Positions 1 through 8,910 of a stretch of DNA of 64,000 bases are shown one piece after another (the stretch's first letter is position 1; each line of letters begins with the position of its first letter). Under the pieces are notes generated by a model. It ran no database searches and had not been told where the DNA came from. It saw only the letters and a program-made list of their open reading frames with translations. The position numbers and the translations under genes are program-made. The DNA comes from Aliivibrio fischeri (lineage in GTDB: Bacteria; Pseudomonadota; Gammaproteobacteria; Enterobacterales; Vibrionaceae). The DNA is taken from assembly GCA_038993745.2 (NCBI GenBank), contig CP160630.1, forward strand, positions 124,001-188,000, written 5' to 3'.

Positions 1-458
1 TAAACATTCAGCTTTTCATAGATCGTCACTTGGTGACCGCTACGGCGAAGCTCAATCGCTGCTTGTGCACCAGCAGGGCCTGCGCCAACGATAGCGATTT
101 TTTTACCGCTGTCATTGGCAACGGTGAGATCCCAATTGCTTTGTTTATCCATTTTTTCGGCAACAAAGCGTTTGATCCCTGCAACACTGATTGGTTGGTT
201 ATACTCAGTATTACGACGACATGCTGCTTCACATGGATGAGCACAAATACGGCCAAGAGTTTGAGGTAAGAAAAGTTTGCCGCGGATCAGATCTAAGGCT
301 TCTTGGTAGTTACCTTCACCCGCTAAGCGTACATATTGTTTCACATCCGTGTGCATTGGACATGCAGTTTGACATGCTGGGTCGGCATCACCCATGCAGC
401 CATCTACGACCATTTGGGCGGTATCGTAGAGTTTTTGACTAAAAATTACATTGCTCAT
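1..458 (-). CDS. GltD-like Fe-S/FAD NAD(P) oxidoreductase, N-terminal part (cut by window edge)
   Basis: The first 152 residues are visible and the gene continues beyond base 1. The N-terminus carries the alpha-helical [4Fe-4S] domain typical of glutamate synthase small subunit relatives. Cysteines lie at about 21, 29 and 33 and in the pattern CAHPCEAACRR (72, 76, 80). A Rossmann FAD-binding loop VGAGPAG follows at about 124-130. These proteins pass electrons between NAD(P)H and a partner enzyme; the partner and substrate cannot be told here. The start ATG at 458 is preceded by GGAATCATAATAAAA. The gene lies 29 bp after the rhodanese gene on the same strand, so the two probably form one operon divergent from the TtrSR-like regulators. 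A role in thiosulfate/tetrathionate metabolism is inferred from this context only. Confidence 0.85.
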   Translation of the reverse strand, partial: MSNVIFSQKLYDTAQMVVDGCMGDADPACQTACPMHTDVKQYVRLAGEGNYQEALDLIRGKLFLPQTLGRICAHPCEAACRRNTEYNQPISVAGIKRFVAEKMDKQSNWDLTVANDSGKKIAIVGAGPAGAQAAIELRRSGHQVTIYEKLNV

Positions 459-487
459 TTTTATTATGATTCCAATTTAAGATTGAA

Positions 488-1471
488 TTAGATTTGGCCG
501 TTGATAACGGTAACGTTCGGCTGTTTTTCTTCATAGTGAGCGTGGCTGTACTCAATCCATGAGCCGTCATAGTTGTAAACTTCTTCTGCACCAAGTACGT
601 TTTGTAGAATCATGGTTGTATGTGCAGAGCGAACGCCTGATTGACAGTAGGCAATGACTTTTTTGCCTTTAATAATGTCGCCGTATAGCGCTTGTAATTC
701 TTCCGCTGATTTCAGTGTGGTGTCTTCGTTTACTGCTTTAGTCCAGTTAATGTGTACGCTTTTTGGAATCGTTCCTGGTCCAAATGCGCCACCAACTGTT
801 GTTGTGCCATTAAATTCGTCGTTACCACGCGTATCAATGATTACCCACTCATCATTGTTTTGAGCTTCAATCACCATATCTAACGTAGCAAGAGCAGTGT
901 GTTTATGTGCAGGTTGTGATGCTTGATAATCACTTTGAGCAACCGATGGATTTGCATTGCCTGTTGGTAAATCAGCACCAACCCAAGCGTTTAAGCCGCC
1001 ATCTAGGTAGCGAATATCGCTGTGGCCTAGTGCTTCAATTTGCCAAAATAGACGAGCAGCATCGTGGTGTGATGTTGCTGCATAAACAACGATAGTTGAT
1101 TCAGGTGTTGCACCATAAGAGCTTAGAATTTTTTCCATCTCTTCGGTTGTGTTACTCATGCCATCGAACTCATAAGTGCCTTCTTTTGCCGAGTAACCAT
1201 CACGCCACATGGTAAAAGAGCCTTCGATAGGAGCGTCAGGTTTCATTGGATTTAATGCACCAATAACCACAACATTATCACCGTTATCCATCATCTCTTT
1301 TAGATCTTGAGCTGCGATAAAGTGCTCAGGATGAGCGTAATGAGAGAATTTTTCAGTTAGGTGTTGTTTACTGATCTCAAAAGCGGGAGCTGAAAACATG
1401 GATTTGTAAGTTGGGTACCCTATTGCGACCGCAGCGGCTAAAACGCCGATGGCAATTGTTGATTTTTTCAT
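488..1471 (-). CDS. Exported/membrane-anchored double-rhodanese sulfurtransferase
   Basis: This 327-residue protein has an uncleaved-looking N-terminal hydrophobic segment (about 5-20), so it is probably periplasmic or membrane-anchored. Two rhodanese domains follow (about 50-175 and 195-310). The C-terminal domain keeps the active-site loop CQSGVR with Cys276, the residue that carries the persulfide. In the N-terminal domain the equivalent loop reads YAATSHH and has no cysteine, as is usual for tandem rhodaneses where only one half is catalytic. It is likely to move sulfane sulfur from thiosulfate or a related donor to an acceptor. It is first in an operon with the GltD-like protein and divergent from a TtrS/TtrR-like pair, which suggests induction by a sulfur oxyanion. 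Substrate and acceptor are unknown. Confidence 0.88.
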   Translation of the reverse strand: MKKSTIAIGVLAAAVAIGYPTYKSMFSAPAFEISKQHLTEKFSHYAHPEHFIAAQDLKEMMDNGDNVVVIGALNPMKPDAPIEGSFTMWRDGYSAKEGTYEFDGMSNTTEEMEKILSSYGATPESTIVVYAATSHHDAARLFWQIEALGHSDIRYLDGGLNAWVGADLPTGNANPSVAQSDYQASQPAHKHTALATLDMVIEAQNNDEWVIIDTRGNDEFNGTTTVGGAFGPGTIPKSVHINWTKAVNEDTTLKSAEELQALYGDIIKGKKVIAYCQSGVRSAHTTMILQNVLGAEEVYNYDGSWIEYSHAHYEEKQPNVTVINGQI

Positions 1472-1673
1472 TGTGTATTTTCCAGTAAGTTTAAAGTTTT
1501 TATGTTTTGTTCATCGGTATAAACAAAACAGATTGAATTTTTGAACCTAAAACTGGAGGAAGTGGCCGCTAACTTTTTTATTTTAATTTGGTGTTAGAAG
1601 TGACACAAAAGGGTGTTATCCCACTTACCTCTAAGGTAGTAGTGAGATTTTGAGTTATTCATTAAATTGTCAC

Positions 1674-1693
1674 TATTGTGGTAAACCACAATA
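1674..1693. promoter_or_regulatory. 20-bp perfect palindrome between divergent sulfur genes, candidate TtrR-like operator
   Basis: TATTGTGGT at 1674-1682 is followed by AA and its exact reverse complement ACCACAATA at 1685-1693. It sits in the 310-bp gap between the rhodanese operon and the TtrS-like gene. A further TATTGTG-like half site occurs near 1724-1732. NarL/FixJ-type response regulators such as the neighbouring TtrR-like protein usually bind such symmetric sites, so this is the best operator candidate. The assignment is inferred. Confidence 0.5.
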
Positions 1694-1781
1694 ATGCTAA
1701 GGACTTGATCTAAAGCAATAAAATTATTGTGAAAATCGATGATAACTGCATTCCTAAATGTGATGTATAAGGCCCTTTTCA

Positions 1782-3581
1782 TTGAGTGATAACTATTACC
1801 AAAAACGACTTTCATTTCTTTTATGCAGTTGTTTATTTGTCTTACTGATTTGTCCTACGGTTTGCTACGCAAATTCAGAAAAAATTAAGCAATATGACGT
1901 TGGTGTTTTGGCATTAAGAGGGCATTATCATTGTAATATAGCGTGGGATCCGACAATGAAATGGTTGGAATCACAAATTCCAAACAGTAAATTTGTTCTG
2001 CATTCTTACAATTTTGATGGACTAGAAAATGCATTTCAAAATGGAGAGTTAGATTTTTTATTAACCAGTCCAGGGCAAGCCACTACATTTGCAAGACGAT
2101 TACCTATTAACTGGCTAGCGACTCAGAAGAAAGGGCATGAACTACCTTTTAGTAAAGCCATTGCCTCTTCTGTGATCGTTCGGGCTGATTCGCCATATCA
2201 CTCTTTACAAGATATTGAGTATGCCAAAATAGCTGCCGTATCAGAAAAAGCTTTTGGCGGCTTTATCGCCTTTCATTTTGAAATGGATAAATTGGGCTAT
2301 TTCCGTTCTTCCTTTTTTGATCGAATTCAATTTACTGGGCCACCAACAGATAACCTTATTCGCTCCGTTGAAAATGGTGATATTGATGTTGCAATAGCAC
2401 CAGCTTGTACATTAGAAGAAATGGTCGAAGAAGGGTTCATTGAACGTTCTCAATTTAGAGTGTTAGGTCAACAGGATCATGATGGATTTACTTGCGCTGT
2501 CAGTACACCACTTTATCCTAACTGGACATTTGCTAAAACAGATAGAGCATCTAACGAAATAGGTAAAAAAGTCACTCAAGCTCTATTAGCCATGCCTGCT
2601 AATGCATTTGCAGCAGAATCAGCAAACAACGTAGGTTGGACACTTCCAGAAAGCAGCTTAAATGTAGATAAGGTGTATCAACATTTTGATATGCACCCAT
2701 TGCAGAAACCATGGACACAACAAATGGAAGATTGGCTACATCGCAATCCATATTTAGCTTTAACCTTGATTGCTGGGTTGTTTGGTTTAAATATCTACCA
2801 TGTGTTACTTGAGCTACGTTTTAAGCGCAGTAAAAAAGTGTTGCGTAAAACATTAGAAGATTTGCGAGAGAAAAGCTCCATGCTTGAACACGCACAACGA
2901 ATTATGATTGTCGGAGAGCTAGGAAGCAGTTTGGCTCATGAGATCAATCAACCTTTGTCGGCGATTAAAAATTACAGCCATGGGGTCAAATTACGCATTG
3001 AAAAAGGAAATAAATCCGAAGAGTTGCTTCCTGTTATGGAAAAAATTCAACAGCAGGTCACCGCAGCCAGTGATATTATTCAACGCCTAAGAGATCTCAT
3101 TCATAAAAAACCGATAGAGAAACGACGTTTCTGGTTAGGCACGCTAGTTAATGATACGTATCGTTTGGTTGAGCATGATTTTCAGCGGAATAACATAGCG
3201 ATAGAGATTAACAGTAACGGTGAGCCTAATATGGTTTCAGCGGATTATACTGGCTTACAACAATTGTTACTTAATCTATTAAATAATGCTAAAGATGCTT
3301 GTATCAAGATAGAACAAGTAACAGATCCACTTGTTGTCAGGATTGAGTTGATATACCTCGTTGATCAAGTACGAATTATGATCATAGATAATGGCGTTGG
3401 TATTGAAGATGAAACGACACCGTTAGAGCAGGCATTCTATACAACCAAAAAAGATGGGTTGGGGCTTGGTTTAGCGATTTGTCGTGATGTGATTGAAAAT
3501 CATGATGGAATGATGAAATACAGCTCAGTCAAACCAAGAGGCTGCTGTGTTGAGGTAATTTTACCTTATCAAAAGGGATAA
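1782..3581 (+). CDS. TtrS-like periplasmic-sensing histidine kinase
   Basis: This 599-residue kinase has a signal sequence ending near VCYA30 and a periplasmic PhnD-like substrate-binding domain (about 36-300). The latter contains the FTCAVSTPLYPNW stretch that I associate with TtrS. One transmembrane segment (about 323-343), a HisKA domain with the phosphorylated His386 (SSLAHEINQPLSAIKN) and a C-terminal HATPase domain (NLLNNAKDA, DNGVGI, GLGLGLAI) follow. TtrS proteins sense tetrathionate and activate TtrR. The sequence alone does not prove that ligand, and other oxyanions are possible. The start is TTG with AAGG nine bases upstream; an in-frame stop lies just before, and no ATG is available in frame ahead of the signal peptide. 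The regulator gene follows after 8 bp. Confidence 0.88.
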   Translation: MSDNYYQKRLSFLLCSCLFVLLICPTVCYANSEKIKQYDVGVLALRGHYHCNIAWDPTMKWLESQIPNSKFVLHSYNFDGLENAFQNGELDFLLTSPGQATTFARRLPINWLATQKKGHELPFSKAIASSVIVRADSPYHSLQDIEYAKIAAVSEKAFGGFIAFHFEMDKLGYFRSSFFDRIQFTGPPTDNLIRSVENGDIDVAIAPACTLEEMVEEGFIERSQFRVLGQQDHDGFTCAVSTPLYPNWTFAKTDRASNEIGKKVTQALLAMPANAFAAESANNVGWTLPESSLNVDKVYQHFDMHPLQKPWTQQMEDWLHRNPYLALTLIAGLFGLNIYHVLLELRFKRSKKVLRKTLEDLREKSSMLEHAQRIMIVGELGSSLAHEINQPLSAIKNYSHGVKLRIEKGNKSEELLPVMEKIQQQVTAASDIIQRLRDLIHKKPIEKRRFWLGTLVNDTYRLVEHDFQRNNIAIEINSNGEPNMVSADYTGLQQLLLNLLNNAKDACIKIEQVTDPLVVRIELIYLVDQVRIMIIDNGVGIEDETTPLEQAFYTTKKDGLGLGLAICRDVIENHDGMMKYSSVKPRGCCVEVILPYQKG

Positions 3582-3589
3582 CAAAGGGA

Positions 3590-4207
3590 ATGAGTAAAGG
3601 ACATATCGACATAAGTAATTCAAATGTTTATGTGGTTGATGATGAGCTCTCAGTTCGAGAATCATTGGTTTTCATGCTGGAAGGATACGGTTTGTCTGTT
3701 TCTGAATTTTGCAGTGGACGAGCGTTTTTAGATTCCGTTGATGTATCAACGCCGGGGTGTGCAATTCTAGACAGCCGGATGCCTGAGCTGAGAGGTCAAG
3801 ACGTACATGAATTATTGAAGCAGCAAAACAGCCCTTTAAGTATTATTTTCTTAACCGGCCATGGAGATATCCCCATGGCGGTTGATGCACTTAAAGCGGG
3901 AGCTGCTGATTTTTTTCAAAAGCCAGTGGATGGTGAAGAGCTGTTTATCGCAATTAAAAATGGATTAGCCGCATCTGAAAAGCGTTATAAAAGCCAAGAT
4001 GCACATCGCTCTTATCTTTCTTTAACGGCCAGAGAGCAAGAAGTACTTAAATTGATTGTTCAAGGAATGAAAAACCAACAAATGGCTGATGCAATGTGTG
4101 TTTCTTTACGAACCATTGAAGTTCATCGTTCAAATTTAATGAAAAAACTGGACGTAAATAGCGTGGTGGATTTGATCATGCGCTATGGAAATAGCATTAG
4201 TAATTAG
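3590..4207 (+). CDS. TtrR-like response regulator (FixJ/NarL type)
   Basis: This 205-residue protein has a receiver domain (about 11-125) with the acidic pair DDE, phosphoacceptor Asp61 in ILDSRMPE, the switch Thr in FLTGH and Lys in FQKPV. A LuxR-type helix-turn-helix (about 140-200) ends with LSLRTIEVHRSNLMKKL-like residues. It should be phosphorylated by the kinase encoded 8 bp upstream and bind DNA as a dimer. The palindrome at 1674-1693 is a plausible target for autoregulation and for control of the divergent rhodanese operon. GGG-rich sequence at 3574-3588 provides the ribosome site. The next gene starts 93 bp downstream and looks unrelated. Confidence 0.88.
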   Translation: MSKGHIDISNSNVYVVDDELSVRESLVFMLEGYGLSVSEFCSGRAFLDSVDVSTPGCAILDSRMPELRGQDVHELLKQQNSPLSIIFLTGHGDIPMAVDALKAGAADFFQKPVDGEELFIAIKNGLAASEKRYKSQDAHRSYLSLTAREQEVLKLIVQGMKNQQMADAMCVSLRTIEVHRSNLMKKLDVNSVVDLIMRYGNSISN

Positions 4208-4300
4208 CCAAACCTACAACAATGAATAACCAATTTGTGTTTCCGTTTATGTAATTAAGCTAAAATTATAATGATAAACACAAATACTCAGGAGTAAATT

Positions 4301-4975
4301 ATGTTTGATTCAGCATCGATCATAATCGCAGGTTCAACAGGATTGATTGGCCACCATTTATTGAATTTTTCACTAAAAAATGAATCCGTTAATCGAGTTT
4401 ATAGCCTATCTCGCCGCTCACTTGATGAAACGAGTTCAAAATTAGTTCAAATGGTGAGTGATGACTTATCAATAGATAAAAACCAGCTAGAAGAGCAGAC
4501 TCCTGATATTGGTTTTATTACATTAGGTACTACAATCAAAAAGGCTGGCAGTAAAGCCGCACTAAAAGCGATAGATACTGATCTTGTTGTTTCTGTTGCT
4601 CAATCAATGCGAGAAGTGGGTGTACGACACATTTATGTGGTTTCGTGTATTGGTGCGTCTTCTTCTGCATTCTCGCACTATTTAAAGTGTAAGGGAGAGA
4701 TGGAAGACAGTATTACGTTATTAGGCTTCTCTAGTACGACCTTTATGCAGCCAGGACCACTATCGGGTGACCGAAGTGAAACTAGAAAAGATGAAGTCTT
4801 ATTGCAAGGCTTAATGGGCATTATTAATCCATTAATGAAGGGGTGTCTATTAAACTATAAGCCAATTGAAGGTGAAGTAGTTGCTGAATGTATGCTTGAT
4901 CTTGCATTACAAAATGATAATGCTGTTGGGGTTCATCGGTATCGTTCAAAAGCGATGTTTGAAATGAAATCATGA
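4301..4975 (+). CDS. Atypical short-chain NAD(P)-binding protein, HTATIP2/TIP30-like
   Basis: The 224-residue protein begins with a Rossmann nucleotide-binding signature, IIIAGSTGLIGHHLL (about 7-21). It continues with the NAD(P)H-binding fold of the atypical SDR family, which includes the oxidoreductases related to mammalian TIP30/HTATIP2 (VVSCIGASSSAFSHYLKCKGEME, with the Y-x3-K pair at about 126-130). No substrate can be named. The ribosome site is CAGGAG about eight bases before the ATG. The gene seems monocistronic, lying between the response-regulator gene and a LysR-type regulator that may or may not control it. Confidence 0.75.
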   Translation: MFDSASIIIAGSTGLIGHHLLNFSLKNESVNRVYSLSRRSLDETSSKLVQMVSDDLSIDKNQLEEQTPDIGFITLGTTIKKAGSKAALKAIDTDLVVSVAQSMREVGVRHIYVVSCIGASSSAFSHYLKCKGEMEDSITLLGFSSTTFMQPGPLSGDRSETRKDEVLLQGLMGIINPLMKGCLLNYKPIEGEVVAECMLDLALQNDNAVGVHRYRSKAMFEMKS

Positions 4976-5053
4976 CGTGAATTTCACAATCAAAGTATTG
5001 AGTAATGATAATAATCAGCAGTGAAGATAAAGGTATGTTAGGGGTGGGATATC

Positions 5054-5989
5054 GTGTTGCAATTTGATTATAATTTATTGAATACGCTTGAGGTTTTATT
5101 AGAAGAACAAAGTGTTACATCTGCAGCTTCAAGACTGCATTTAAGTCAGTCAGCTGTGAGTAAGCAATTAGCAAAGTTACGTGAAGTCTTTGATGATCCT
5201 TTGTTTGAGCGAACGCCTTATGGATTAAGAGCAACACCTAGAGCGAAGCAATTAGCCCCTGAACTGCGCCAAGTATTGCAACAACTTGAGTTATTTACAC
5301 GACCAAATAATTTTGAGCCAGAGAAGAGTAACCGAACGTTTGATATTCATATGGTAGAGCCTGCGTATTCTCTGACTTATCCTCATTTTATGCCCGCTTT
5401 ATTAAAGCAAGCTCCCCAAATAAATGTGCATGCAAAAACATGGCGACGTGACAGTTTAGATCAATTATTACGTTGTGAGATTGATTTGGCGATCAGTTGT
5501 TGGGAGTGGGATACACGTTCAAAATGGCACGTGAACAACATTCCTTCAGAGTTGAATTATATTGAGTTAGCGAGAGATCACTCAGTGTGTTTGGTTCGTG
5601 AAGGCCATCCTCTATTTGATGAGGAATGGGGACTCGAAACCTTCTTAAAATACCGTCACTTACAAGTGGTTTTTGGCGGGATTGAACAATGGCTTTTGGA
5701 CGATATCTTAAACTTGCAGCATTTAAAAAGAGATATCGCAGTGAATTTAACGGATTTCCATTCAGCGATGGAGCTATGTGAGAACAGTGATTTGATTTTG
5801 TGTGCTCCTTCAAAGTACATAGACAATATGCTTAAAGGTTCACCATTAAAAAAATTACCAGCACCAATCTCAATGGAGCCGGGTTGTTATGTGTTAATGT
5901 GGCATAAACACTTTGAATTTGACCATTCACATCGTTGGCTCAGAGAGCTAATTATTGATAAAGTGTCCAAGGAATATTTGGTCAAATAA
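5054..5989 (+). CDS. LysR-family transcriptional regulator
   Basis: This 311-residue protein has an N-terminal winged helix (about 4-62; SVTSAASRLHLSQSAVSKQL is the recognition region) and a LysR substrate-binding domain (about 92-300). It ends close to a strong bidirectional terminator. The start is non-ATG: GTG at 5054, or TTG at 5057, with GGGGTGGG upstream at 5041-5048. The N-terminal motif NLLNTLEVLLEEQSVT resembles the NodD/LeuO-like branch. Possible targets are the upstream TIP30-like gene, on the same strand 78 bp before it, or distant genes. No effector can be predicted. Confidence 0.88.
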   Translation: MLQFDYNLLNTLEVLLEEQSVTSAASRLHLSQSAVSKQLAKLREVFDDPLFERTPYGLRATPRAKQLAPELRQVLQQLELFTRPNNFEPEKSNRTFDIHMVEPAYSLTYPHFMPALLKQAPQINVHAKTWRRDSLDQLLRCEIDLAISCWEWDTRSKWHVNNIPSELNYIELARDHSVCLVREGHPLFDEEWGLETFLKYRHLQVVFGGIEQWLLDDILNLQHLKRDIAVNLTDFHSAMELCENSDLILCAPSKYIDNMLKGSPLKKLPAPISMEPGCYVLMWHKHFEFDHSHRWLRELIIDKVSKEYLVK

Positions 5990-6004
5990 CTCTATCGTAC
6001 AATG

Positions 6005-6036
6005 AAAAAAGCCAATGAAAGATCATTGGCTTTTTT
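6005..6036. terminator. Bidirectional rho-independent terminator
   Basis: A-run plus GCCAATGA (6011-6018), a 4-nt loop, then TCATTGGC and a T-run. It serves both the LysR gene and the convergent mannosidase gene. Confidence 0.9.
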
Positions 6037-6055
6037 ATTAGAGTGGTGAGTTTTC

Positions 6056-8464
6056 TCAGTAACTATTGGATAAATCATACACTCGGAGTGTATTTTTTAG
6101 AGTTTCGATATCATCACCAAGATACTCAATGGTTACCGGTTTTTCAGGTAATAATGTAAAACTCGAGTCACTAAATCGTCCTTTACCATCATGTTCTAGG
6201 TGAACAAAAAAAGCAGGGTGATCTGATTGAAGGGTAAGCATTGTTCCCGACTGAATAAGATTGATTTTAGCCTTCTTCATAGTTAACTGTTTGAGTTTAG
6301 GTGTTGCAAACCACGTGTTTTGAATAGATTCTCCGTTAACTTCGATTTCAATAAAGAAAAAGCTATTATTCTCACTAACTTGGAATTTTTCTTTACTTAA
6401 TGACCAAATAACATCATTGCCATCTTCCTCAATGGTGTAATTTACAGCCCATTTACCCAGTAGTTCCCCATTAAAATCCATCCAATAAACAGTGCCATCA
6501 ATATGAGCTTCGGTTCGATGATCATTGACCGCTCGAATGCGTAATTCAGAATTTGTTTCTTCAAAAGGCACGTAAGTTGGCGCGAAGAAGCGTTTCGCAT
6601 GATAATGAAGCTGCTTCCAACGACCGCTGTATTCAATGCTCGACCATGAACTTACAGGCCAATTATCATTGAGTTGCCAATAGAGCATGCCTCGACATAT
6701 AGGACTGATTGCACGCCAATATTCGCAACCAGTTTTAATCGCGATAGCCTGTTGCACTTGGCTTAAATACAGCATTTGTTCAAAGTTAGATGGAAAGCGG
6801 AAATAACGAGTAAACATCTCAGTGATGATGCTATTACCACGTCCATTTTTTTGGTGTCCTTCAAAGGTGGGAGAGGTGACATTCCAGTCTTCTTCAGGAA
6901 CAAAGGTTTTTACCTCTGAAAAAGAAGGCCAAGACTGAAAACCAAATTCAGAGCAAAAGCGTGGTTTGATATCTTGATAAGCATCAAATGATTTTCCTGA
7001 GTGCCAAACATCCCAAAAGTGCATATCACCGCGGTTATCATTATGCCAAGCATCACCAAAATCCATATCGCCATTACAAGGAGAGCTAGTCCAGAACCGA
7101 CGACTTGGATCTTCTTCTGCAATCCATTGAGCAATATTGCGATTTAAGCGATCGTAATTAACCGTATAGGTTGTTTTATTGTTCTTAGATTCATCGTACC
7201 AACCAATCGCCCCAATAACTTCGTTATCGCCACACCAAAGAACAATTGAGGGGTGATCTTTTAAGCGTTGAATTTGTTGTCGGATCTCAGGTTCAACGTC
7301 TTTTAAAAATGCATCCGTAGAAGGATAAAGAGAGCAAGCAAACATCATGTCTTGCCATACCATTAATCCCAGCTCATCACAGAGATCGTAGAATATATCT
7401 GACTCATATTGACCCCCTCCCCAAACACGGATCATGTTCATGTTAGCGTCTTTGGCACTGGTTAATAATTCTCGGTAACGGCTTTCAGACTCAAGACTTG
7501 GCATTGCATCCATAGGGATCCAATTTGCTCCTTTTGAGTTAATAGGAAAACCATTAATCACAAATTCCATCGCTGAGCCAATTTCATCATTTTTGTTATT
7601 AAGCTCTAATTGACGTAAGCCAACTCTTTTTGTGATTGTTTGTTCATCCAGTTCAACGGTGAGTGAATATAAAGGTTGCTCACCGTAGCCAGAAGGCCAC
7701 CAAAGTTCAGGATTTTCAATGTGGAAAATGGTGTTTGTTTCACCGCTCTCATGACTAATTAACGTGTGAATTTCGTCATTGAAATTAACGGTAATCGCTT
7801 GTCCCGCAATACACTCATGTTTAACATTAACCGTAAGATCAACAGCACCTTGATACCAAATTTGTGCAGTTTCGATTGAGCTTAATTCAATCTTTTTTAC
7901 AACCTCAATATAAATAGGATCATAGATACCAGAAACCATTAAGCAAATTCCCCAATCCCAACCAGAGTGGCATTGTGTTTTGCGTATTAGGTTCATGTGC
8001 GGAAGCTGATTATTCCCTACCGCCCATGGGATAGGCATAGGTAATTTCTTCGCTCTTGATAGCGCCTCTTCATCGACTCGAGAGAAATGAACTGAAATCG
8101 TGTTATCACCCGGTTTAACAAATGGTTTGATATCAATGCGGTGGCGTTGAAATTGGTTAGTAGAGCTTAAAACAAGTTCATTATTAATAAAGACATTAGC
8201 CAATGTATCAACACGACTTAAATTGAGTATTAAAGATGCAGCACTCATCTCTTGTGGTGAAAGAGAAAATTCTTGAGATAGATGCCAATCGCATTCTCTT
8301 ACCCATTGAACCTCATTTTCGTTCGTTCCCATATATGGATTGGTAATGACTCCTGCTTGGTATAAAGCATGGTAATTATCGCCGGGAACCGTCATTGGAA
8401 TTGCAAGATGCGAATGCGCTGGAGAGGTGAGTATCCATTTGCCATTAAGAGAAATTTGCGACAT
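6056..8464 (-). CDS. Beta-mannosidase, glycoside hydrolase family 2
   Basis: At 802 residues it has the usual GH2 architecture. It consists of a jelly-roll sugar-binding domain (about 5-185), an immunoglobulin-like domain (about 190-290), a TIM barrel (about 295-600) and C-terminal beta domains. The acid/base glutamate is in CGDNEVIG (Glu415) and the nucleophile in FCSEFGFQSWPS (Glu506). The W-rich NWIPMDAMPS and RVWGGGQYE segments are typical of beta-mannosidases rather than beta-galactosidases. There is no signal peptide, so it should act in the cytoplasm on imported beta-manno-oligosaccharides or N-glycan-derived fragments. No transporter or regulator for such sugars lies beside it. AAGGATT precedes the start codon. 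Confidence 0.9.
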   Translation of the reverse strand: MSQISLNGKWILTSPAHSHLAIPMTVPGDNYHALYQAGVITNPYMGTNENEVQWVRECDWHLSQEFSLSPQEMSAASLILNLSRVDTLANVFINNELVLSSTNQFQRHRIDIKPFVKPGDNTISVHFSRVDEEALSRAKKLPMPIPWAVGNNQLPHMNLIRKTQCHSGWDWGICLMVSGIYDPIYIEVVKKIELSSIETAQIWYQGAVDLTVNVKHECIAGQAITVNFNDEIHTLISHESGETNTIFHIENPELWWPSGYGEQPLYSLTVELDEQTITKRVGLRQLELNNKNDEIGSAMEFVINGFPINSKGANWIPMDAMPSLESESRYRELLTSAKDANMNMIRVWGGGQYESDIFYDLCDELGLMVWQDMMFACSLYPSTDAFLKDVEPEIRQQIQRLKDHPSIVLWCGDNEVIGAIGWYDESKNNKTTYTVNYDRLNRNIAQWIAEEDPSRRFWTSSPCNGDMDFGDAWHNDNRGDMHFWDVWHSGKSFDAYQDIKPRFCSEFGFQSWPSFSEVKTFVPEEDWNVTSPTFEGHQKNGRGNSIITEMFTRYFRFPSNFEQMLYLSQVQQAIAIKTGCEYWRAISPICRGMLYWQLNDNWPVSSWSSIEYSGRWKQLHYHAKRFFAPTYVPFEETNSELRIRAVNDHRTEAHIDGTVYWMDFNGELLGKWAVNYTIEEDGNDVIWSLSKEKFQVSENNSFFFIEIEVNGESIQNTWFATPKLKQLTMKKAKINLIQSGTMLTLQSDHPAFFVHLEHDGKGRFSDSSFTLLPEKPVTIEYLGDDIETLKNTLRVYDLSNSY

Positions 8465-8910
8465 AAAAAATCCTTCTGATGCCGTATATAGTGAAGAAAT
8501 TGCAAGAAGTGTATGTCTGAAAGCAGAGAAAATATGTGACTCTATTCTCGGATGAGAGTGAATCCTTTTTATAAATTCAATAATTTAGATCGTAGCCACA
8601 ATTCAAATGTGTGTTGTTTATTATCTACCCTTAATATTAATGGAATGATGTGTTGTTATTAGGCGCAGAACGCCATACACTATCCTAATTAATAGACTTG
8701 TTTGGAAGTATAGATTGATTGAATGTGTTCTTGGTTCAATTTTGAATTTAATCTTATTGATGCAAATCATTATATATAATTCTAGTGAATGCATTCGTTA
8801 TCTGTCAGTTGTATAAGACATTCAGGATTTTATTTGGTGTAGTCCAAAATGAAGCAGCAAAGTGCTGTTATTTTGAGTTTAAATGGAATTTATAGTAGTT
8901 AGGCACGATC
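8465..8910. other. 446-bp intergenic region between divergent genes
   Basis: It should contain the promoters of the mannosidase (-) and chemoreceptor (+) genes. The sequence is AT-rich. I saw no convincing CRP or other operator and no credible small ORF; a 17-codon frame near 8849 has no ribosome site. Confidence 0.5.

Noticed and set aside
1594..1815. 73-codon reverse-strand frame in the gap before the TtrS-like gene
   Set aside because: It overlaps the palindrome and the start of the TtrS-like gene and has no ribosome site or protein-like features.
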